Shown piece by piece: positions 59,783 through 64,000 of a stretch of 64,000 nucleotides of DNA. The stretch's first letter is position 1; the number at the start of each line of letters is the position of its first letter. The position numbers and the translations under genes were made by a program. Origin of the DNA: Paracoccaceae bacterium (GTDB lineage: Bacteria; Pseudomonadota; Alphaproteobacteria; Rhodobacterales; Rhodobacteraceae); assembly GCA_028285485.1 (NCBI GenBank), contig JANQPC010000100.1, positions 62,001-126,000 on the forward strand, written 5' to 3'. Below the pieces are notes generated by a model. The model worked only from the letters and a program-made list of their open reading frames with translations. It ran no database searches and had not been told where the DNA came from.

Positions 59783-60618
59783 GGCGCGAGCTCGGCCCAA
59801 AGATCGGCAAGCTCGTGCCAGAGCCGATCCGAGGCCGCCGTCAGCAGCATGCCCTGGTGAAGCGTTGGGGCATAAGCCCGGCCATCCAGCAGCCGGGCCA
59901 CGCCACCGGCCTCACGCACCGCCAGCACGCCCGCCGCATGATCCCACGGCATCAGAGCGCCGTTCAAACCGAAGGCTACATGGCCCTGAGCCTGGTGGCG
60001 GTATTCGTGGCAGGAGCAGCGCAGGCTCTGGGTGCGTTGGAAGCGCGGCAGGGTTTCCGCGATCAGCGCTTGGTGGGGCTTTGAAAAAAGGTTGAGGCCC
60101 ACAAAGCCGAATGCATCGCCGGCGCGGCCCGGGTCATCGGGCATCGAAAGCTGCACCAGCGCGCGGGCAGGCCCCGCGAACCATGCGCCGCCGCCCGCCC
60201 GCGCGATGACCCAATCATCGCCTGTGGGATCGTAGAGAAGGCCAAAGATCGTCTCTCCATCCCTCAAAACCGCAAGGATCACGCCGTAGACGGCCAGGCC
60301 ATGGGCAAAGTTCCACGTCCCGTCAATCGGATCGATCACCACGGTCAGTCCGGGCGCCCCGGCGCCCTCAAGGATTGTGGGATCTTCCGAGACCGCCTCT
60401 TCACCGATCACCCGTGCACCGGGCAGGATCTCACCGACCGCCGCTGTGAGCGCCACTTCGGCGGCGGTATCGGCCACGGTGACCAGATCATCAGGCGCCG
60501 ATTTCGCCCCCACCTGCCCCGCGCCCAGGGCCCGGAACCGGGGCGTGATCTCCGCCGCCGCCACACGGCGCACCGCTTCGATAAGCGCCGCCTCTTCGGC
60601 AGCGTCTAGCAGGCTCAC
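59773..60618 (-). CDS. Inositol monophosphatase family protein
   Basis: 281-aa Mg2+-dependent sugar or nucleotide phosphatase. Motifs are GEEAVSEDP, the DPIDGTWNFAHGL metal site and WDHAAGVLAVREAGG. Homologues act on inositol phosphates, fructose-1,6-bisphosphate, histidinol phosphate or PAP; the substrate is not readable. It starts with GTG 60618, overlapping the peptidase stop as GTGA, so it is the second gene of a two-gene operon. Confidence 0.93.
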   Translation of the reverse strand: MSLLDAAEEAALIEAVRRVAAAEITPRFRALGAGQVGAKSAPDDLVTVADTAAEVALTAAVGEILPGARVIGEEAVSEDPTILEGAGAPGLTVVIDPIDGTWNFAHGLAVYGVILAVLRDGETIFGLLYDPTGDDWVIARAGGGAWFAGPARALVQLSMPDDPGRAGDAFGFVGLNLFSKPHQALIAETLPRFQRTQSLRCSCHEYRHQAQGHVAFGLNGALMPWDHAAGVLAVREAGGVARLLDGRAYAPTLHQGMLLTAASDRLWHELADLWAELAPQA

Positions 60619-62636
60619 GCAGCCAGCCCCCGGCCCTTCAGAAGCGCCTCCACACTGGGCAGCGCGCCGCGGAAGGCGAAATAGAGCGCATCGGCCTCTT
60701 CCGTGCCCCCCTTGGAAAGCACATGCGTTTCAAGCCGTTCGGCGATCTCGGCATCAAAGGCATCGCCAGCCTCTTCGAATGCCGCGAAGGCATCGGCATC
60801 CATCACTTCCGACCACATGTAGCTGTAGTATCCGCTGGAATAGCCGTCGCCCGAAAAGACATGAGCGAAATGCGGGGTGGCGTGGCGCATGGAAATCGCG
60901 CGCGGCATGCCGATCTCTTCAAGCACCTCCGCCTGCCGCTGCATCGGATCCGCAGGCGCCGGGCCATCGTGGAATGCCAGATCAACAAGCGCAGAAGCCA
61001 CGTATTCCACTGTCTGAAAACCCATGTCATAGGTCGTGGCCGCCAACACGCGTTCCCGCAGCGGCTCCGGCATCGGTTCGCCTGTCTCGGCATGAATGGC
61101 GAATTCGGAAAGCACTTCGGGCACTTCCAGCCAGTGTTCGTAGAGCTGGCTGGGCAGTTCCACGAAATCGCGGGCCACCGATGTGCCGGAGACGGATTCG
61201 TAGGTCACATCCGAAAGCATCTGGTGCAGCGCATGACCGAACTCATGAAAGAGCGTGTGGGCATCGTCGTAAGACAGAAGCGCGGGCTGCCCTTCGGCAG
61301 GTTTGGCGAAATTGCACACGTTCAGCACAACGGGGCGCACCTCGCCCCCAAGCCGCCGCTGCGCGCGGGGGGCCGAACACCAGGCGCCGGAGCGTTTGGA
61401 GGGGCGGGCGAAGTAATCGCCGACGAATACCGCCACATGGGCGCCATCCCGCGTTACCTCCCAGGCCCGAGCGTCGGGGTGATGAAGCGGCACCTCTACC
61501 GGCGCGAAGGACAGGCCGAACAGGCGGCTGGCACAGGCGAACGCCGCGTCAATCATCCGGTCGAGCTGGAAGTAGGGCTTCAGTTCTGCTTCATCGAGAT
61601 CATGCTCCGCCTTGCGGCGGCGCTCTGCGTAGTAGTGCCAATCCCAGGGTTCGAGCGGGCCGGCATGGCCATCGGCGTGCAACATCTCCTCCAGCCGCGC
61701 GGCATCGCGTTCGGCTGCAGCCCGCGCGGGCGCCCAAACCCGCATCAGAAGGTCGCGCACGTTCTCGGGCGTCTTCGCCATCTCCGTTTCAAGCTTGTAG
61801 GCGGCAAAGCTTTCATAGCCCAGAAGCCCGGCCCGCTCTTCACGCAGTTTGAGGATCTCGGCAGCGATGGCGCGATTGTCGGTTTCCCCGCCATTGGCGC
61901 CCCGCGCTGTCCAGGCTCGGTAGGCTTTCTCACGCAGGTCGCGGCGCGGGGAAAACTGCAGAAACGGCACGACGAGCGAGCGTGAAAGCGTAACAACCGG
62001 GCCCTCCGCCCCGCGCTCGGCCCCCGCACCATGCGCCGCTGCCATGAGAAAGTCCGGCAAGCCCTCCAGCCCGGCGGAATCAAGCGGCATGGCCCAGGCC
62101 TTTTCATCCGCCAGAAGGTTCTGCGTGAACTCCGTGCCCAGCACCGCCAGCCGCTCTTTCACCGCCGTCAGCCGATCCCGCGCCGCGCCTTCAAGCCGGG
62201 CACCTGCACGCACGAAGCCGCGCCGGGCAAGCATCAGAACGCGCGTCTGTTCCTCTGAAAGGCCCAGAGTTTCGCGGGCCTGCCACAGCGCCTCGATCCG
62301 CGCAAAGAGCGCGGCGTTCATCGTGATCTCAGAGCCGTAGGCGGAAAGCTTGGGCGAGAATTCCCGCATCAAGGCATTGCGGGCGTCATTCGTGTCTGTC
62401 CCCGCCAGCGTGTAGAAGGTGGAAAGCACGCGGCCCAGCGTTTCATCGGCCAGTTCAAGCGCCTCGATCGTATTGGCAAAGCTGGGCGGCTCATCGCGTT
62501 CGGCAATCGCGGCAATCGTGGCGCGCGCCTCGGCCAGCGCGGCATCCACCGCGGGGGCGAAATCATCGTCAACAATCGCGCCGAAGGGCGCAATTTCAAA
62601 CGGCGTGGTCCAATCGGCGAGAAGAGGGTTGGGCAT
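60615..62636 (-). CDS. M3 family oligopeptidase
   Basis: 673-aa zinc metallopeptidase of the thimet/oligopeptidase A or dipeptidyl carboxypeptidase group. The HEFGH motif (near residue 465) lies in HTLFHEFGHALHQML, with a downstream Glu ligand. It begins MPNPLLADW, the typical start of OpdA/Dcp-like enzymes. No signal peptide, so cytosolic. It degrades short peptides. It overlaps the phosphatase gene downstream. Confidence 0.94.
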   Translation of the reverse strand: MPNPLLADWTTPFEIAPFGAIVDDDFAPAVDAALAEARATIAAIAERDEPPSFANTIEALELADETLGRVLSTFYTLAGTDTNDARNALMREFSPKLSAYGSEITMNAALFARIEALWQARETLGLSEEQTRVLMLARRGFVRAGARLEGAARDRLTAVKERLAVLGTEFTQNLLADEKAWAMPLDSAGLEGLPDFLMAAAHGAGAERGAEGPVVTLSRSLVVPFLQFSPRRDLREKAYRAWTARGANGGETDNRAIAAEILKLREERAGLLGYESFAAYKLETEMAKTPENVRDLLMRVWAPARAAAERDAARLEEMLHADGHAGPLEPWDWHYYAERRRKAEHDLDEAELKPYFQLDRMIDAAFACASRLFGLSFAPVEVPLHHPDARAWEVTRDGAHVAVFVGDYFARPSKRSGAWCSAPRAQRRLGGEVRPVVLNVCNFAKPAEGQPALLSYDDAHTLFHEFGHALHQMLSDVTYESVSGTSVARDFVELPSQLYEHWLEVPEVLSEFAIHAETGEPMPEPLRERVLAATTYDMGFQTVEYVASALVDLAFHDGPAPADPMQRQAEVLEEIGMPRAISMRHATPHFAHVFSGDGYSSGYYSYMWSEVMDADAFAAFEEAGDAFDAEIAERLETHVLSKGGTEEADALYFAFRGALPSVEALLKGRGLAA

Positions 62637-62693
62637 GGCGGGCTCCAGATAGGTTCCCCCACACCTAGAGCCCCGCGCCCGCCCCTACCAGAG

Positions 62694-63125
62694 CTACTCG
62701 ACGATGATGGTGATCACGCTTGAAACAATCGGCGGATCATGGGGCACATGGCCCGCATCTCCCAGCACAAGCTGCAGCGTGTGCTCGCCCGGAGGCAGAT
62801 CCAGCATAACCTCGGTCTGCCCACCGCCGAAATGGCGGTGGTTCTCGTCATTGGGGATCGCAAGTTCAAGCTCTTCTGCGCCGAACTCACCTTCTCCGAA
62901 CGGCGCGCGGTTGATGAAAAGATGGTGGTGGCCGGTGCCCTCCCGCTCCACTTCCGCGGGGGCCACGCCCATGCCGCTCAGCCCAAAGTTAATCCGCACC
63001 GGGCTTTGCACCGTCGCGCCATCTTCCAGCCCCACGAAGTAGACCGCCGCACCTTCCGGCGCAGGCGTGCCCTGGGCGAACGCGGCCCCGGCGGCAAAAA
63101 TGCAGGCAAAAGCGAGTTTTTTCAT
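62694..63125 (-). CDS. DUF4399 domain secreted protein
   Basis: 143 aa with a signal peptide (MKKLAFACIFAAGAAFAQ). The mature domain has VYFVGLEDGATVQSPVRINFGL, a GTGHHHLFIN motif and HRHFGGGQTEVMLDLPPGEHTLQLVLGD, the DUF4399 pattern. Rich in His, it may bind metal. ATG 63125 is chosen because GGAGGAA is at the right spacing. Function unknown; probably co-transcribed with the upstream MoeB-like gene 28 bp away. Confidence 0.9.
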   Translation of the reverse strand: MKKLAFACIFAAGAAFAQGTPAPEGAAVYFVGLEDGATVQSPVRINFGLSGMGVAPAEVEREGTGHHHLFINRAPFGEGEFGAEELELAIPNDENHRHFGGGQTEVMLDLPPGEHTLQLVLGDAGHVPHDPPIVSSVITIIVE

Positions 63126-63153
63126 AACATTTCCTCCCATATGGGAAGAAAAC

Positions 63154-64000
63154 CTAGCTCTGAGCGGCGTTATCGCCAGTTCCGGCGGCCTGCCCGCAAA
63201 CGGGGCAGTCGGCGCGGCGGGAGAGGGCGAAGGTACGGGCTTCGCTCAGAAACGCGTCGTAAATCAGCATCCGGCCCCGCAGCCCCTCCCCGGTTCCAAC
63301 GATCTCCTTGATCGCCTCAACCGCCATCATCGTGCCCACGACCCCCGGCAGCGGGCCGAGCACCCCGCCTTCAGCGCAGGAGGGCGCAAGGCCCGGTGCG
63401 TTCGGCTCTGGAAACACGCATCTGTAACAGGGCGTGCCATCGGCCGGCGCGAAGGTTGAAACCTGCCCCTCCCACTGCGAAAGCGCACCCGAAATCAGGG
63501 GCCGCCCCACAGCACAACACGCCGCGTTCACCGCATAGCGGGTCTCGGTATCGTCGCAGCCATCAAGCACCAGATCGTATTCGGCGATCAGGCTCTCGGC
63601 GATCTCAGGCGTCAGCCTGCGGTTATAGGGGCGCACGGTCAGGAAGGGGTTCTGCGCCTCAAGCGCCATCTTGGCGGAGAAGACCTTGGGCAACCCGATC
63701 CGCGCATCGGTGTGAATGACCTGCCGTTGCAGGTTGTCGTTTGACACCACATCGTCGTCGATCACGCCAAGCGTGCCCACCCCCGCGGCGCCAAGGTAGA
63801 GCAGCGCGGGCGATCCAAGCCCCCCGGCCCCGACAACCAGAACCTTGGCCTCTTTCAGCCGCTTCTGGCCCTGCCCGCCGATTTCGCGCAGCACGATGTG
63901 GCGCGCGTTGCGTTCGGTTTCCACCGAAACGCTGGCGGCCTGCGCCTGCGGCCTGTTTTCCTCCCGCACCCGGCCGCGAAGTTGCTTAAGCCCCTGGCTG
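63154..64000 (-). CDS. MoeB/ThiF-like adenylyltransferase, 5' part outside the window
   Basis: E1-like enzyme that adenylates a sulfur carrier C-terminus (molybdopterin or thiamine synthesis). The frame runs off the right edge: codons before GTG 63969 continue in frame to 64000 (SQGLKQLRGR), matching Rhodobacterales MoeB proteins with an N-terminal membrane segment. The core shows VLVVGAGGLGSPALLYL, the DDDVVSNDNLQRQ region, DGCDDTETRY, CYRC and CPVC zinc ligands. No rhodanese domain. A link to the Mo-enzyme Xdh is possible. Confidence 0.9.
   Translation of the reverse strand, partial: SQGLKQLRGRVREENRPQAQAASVSVETERNARHIVLREIGGQGQKRLKEAKVLVVGAGGLGSPALLYLGAAGVGTLGVIDDDVVSNDNLQRQVIHTDARIGLPKVFSAKMALEAQNPFLTVRPYNRRLTPEIAESLIAEYDLVLDGCDDTETRYAVNAACCAVGRPLISGALSQWEGQVSTFAPADGTPCYRCVFPEPNAPGLAPSCAEGGVLGPLPGVVGTMMAVEAIKEIVGTGEGLRGRMLIYDAFLSEARTFALSRRADCPVCGQAAGTGDNAAQS

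Overview
The window is a GC-rich, densely packed chromosomal segment whose gene content and order point to an alphaproteobacterium of the Rhodobacteraceae (Roseobacter/Rhodobacter type). The evidence is the short-form HisG with a HisZ partner, tandem MerR regulators beside a beta-oxidation cluster, Hint-domain proteins, a membrane-tethered MoeB-like protein, and many 4-bp ATGA/GTGA overlaps. I see no tRNA, rRNA, CRISPR array, insertion sequence or prophage. Almost everything is coding, and only two gene-free stretches exceed 300 bp (10585-10920 and 53276-53634).

Layout. 1-9027 (minus): glycogen operon glgP-glgB-glgC-glgA-glgX, with glgX running off the left edge, preceded by glpK (9097-10584). 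The gap upstream of glpK holds a strong plus-strand Rho-independent terminator. In front of it lies a folded segment carrying two CTCCCTG anti-Shine-Dalgarno motifs, which I propose is an undescribed trans-acting small RNA. 10921-13223 (minus): an SRAP-type protein and a secreted 5'-nucleotidase. 13407-17046: a DUF952 protein and pyrD (plus), facing a MATE exporter and two PaaI-type thioesterases (minus). 17172-26705 (plus): a fatty-acid or acyl-CoA degradation cluster with two MerR regulators and a palindromic operator between them, two acyl-CoA dehydrogenases, a GST, a thiolase, a FadB-type protein and three small unknowns. 26805-30259: a Hint protein, a sulfotransferase, a DMT permease and a catalytically dead M48-like membrane protein.

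30263-34781 (minus) is a nucleoside salvage operon cdd-deoA-deoB-add-upp. 34835-38063 (minus) is hisS-hisZ-hisG. Then come slyX, dnaE and a secreted GH5 glycosidase. 43051-52377 (plus) is a second purine unit, xdhA-xdhB-xdhC joined by an ATGA overlap to a BMP-type nucleoside ABC importer (ATPase, two permeases, binding protein) and closed by a clear terminator. 52634-58856 carries a second Hint protein, a dimethylglycine-dehydrogenase-type flavoprotein, a glycosyltransferase-like unknown, a 2-hydroxyacid dehydrogenase and a secreted SH3-like protein. 58853-59782 is a divergent soxR/VOC pair with a textbook sox box. The right end (minus) has an inositol-phosphatase family gene, an M3 oligopeptidase, a DUF4399 protein and a MoeB/ThiF-like gene cut by the window edge.

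The strongest themes are glycogen/glycerol storage, acyl-CoA degradation, and purine or nucleoside uptake and salvage. The most novel candidate is the small RNA at about 10783-10922. Its single-stranded motif is a 9-nt perfect match to the glpK ribosome-binding site next door.
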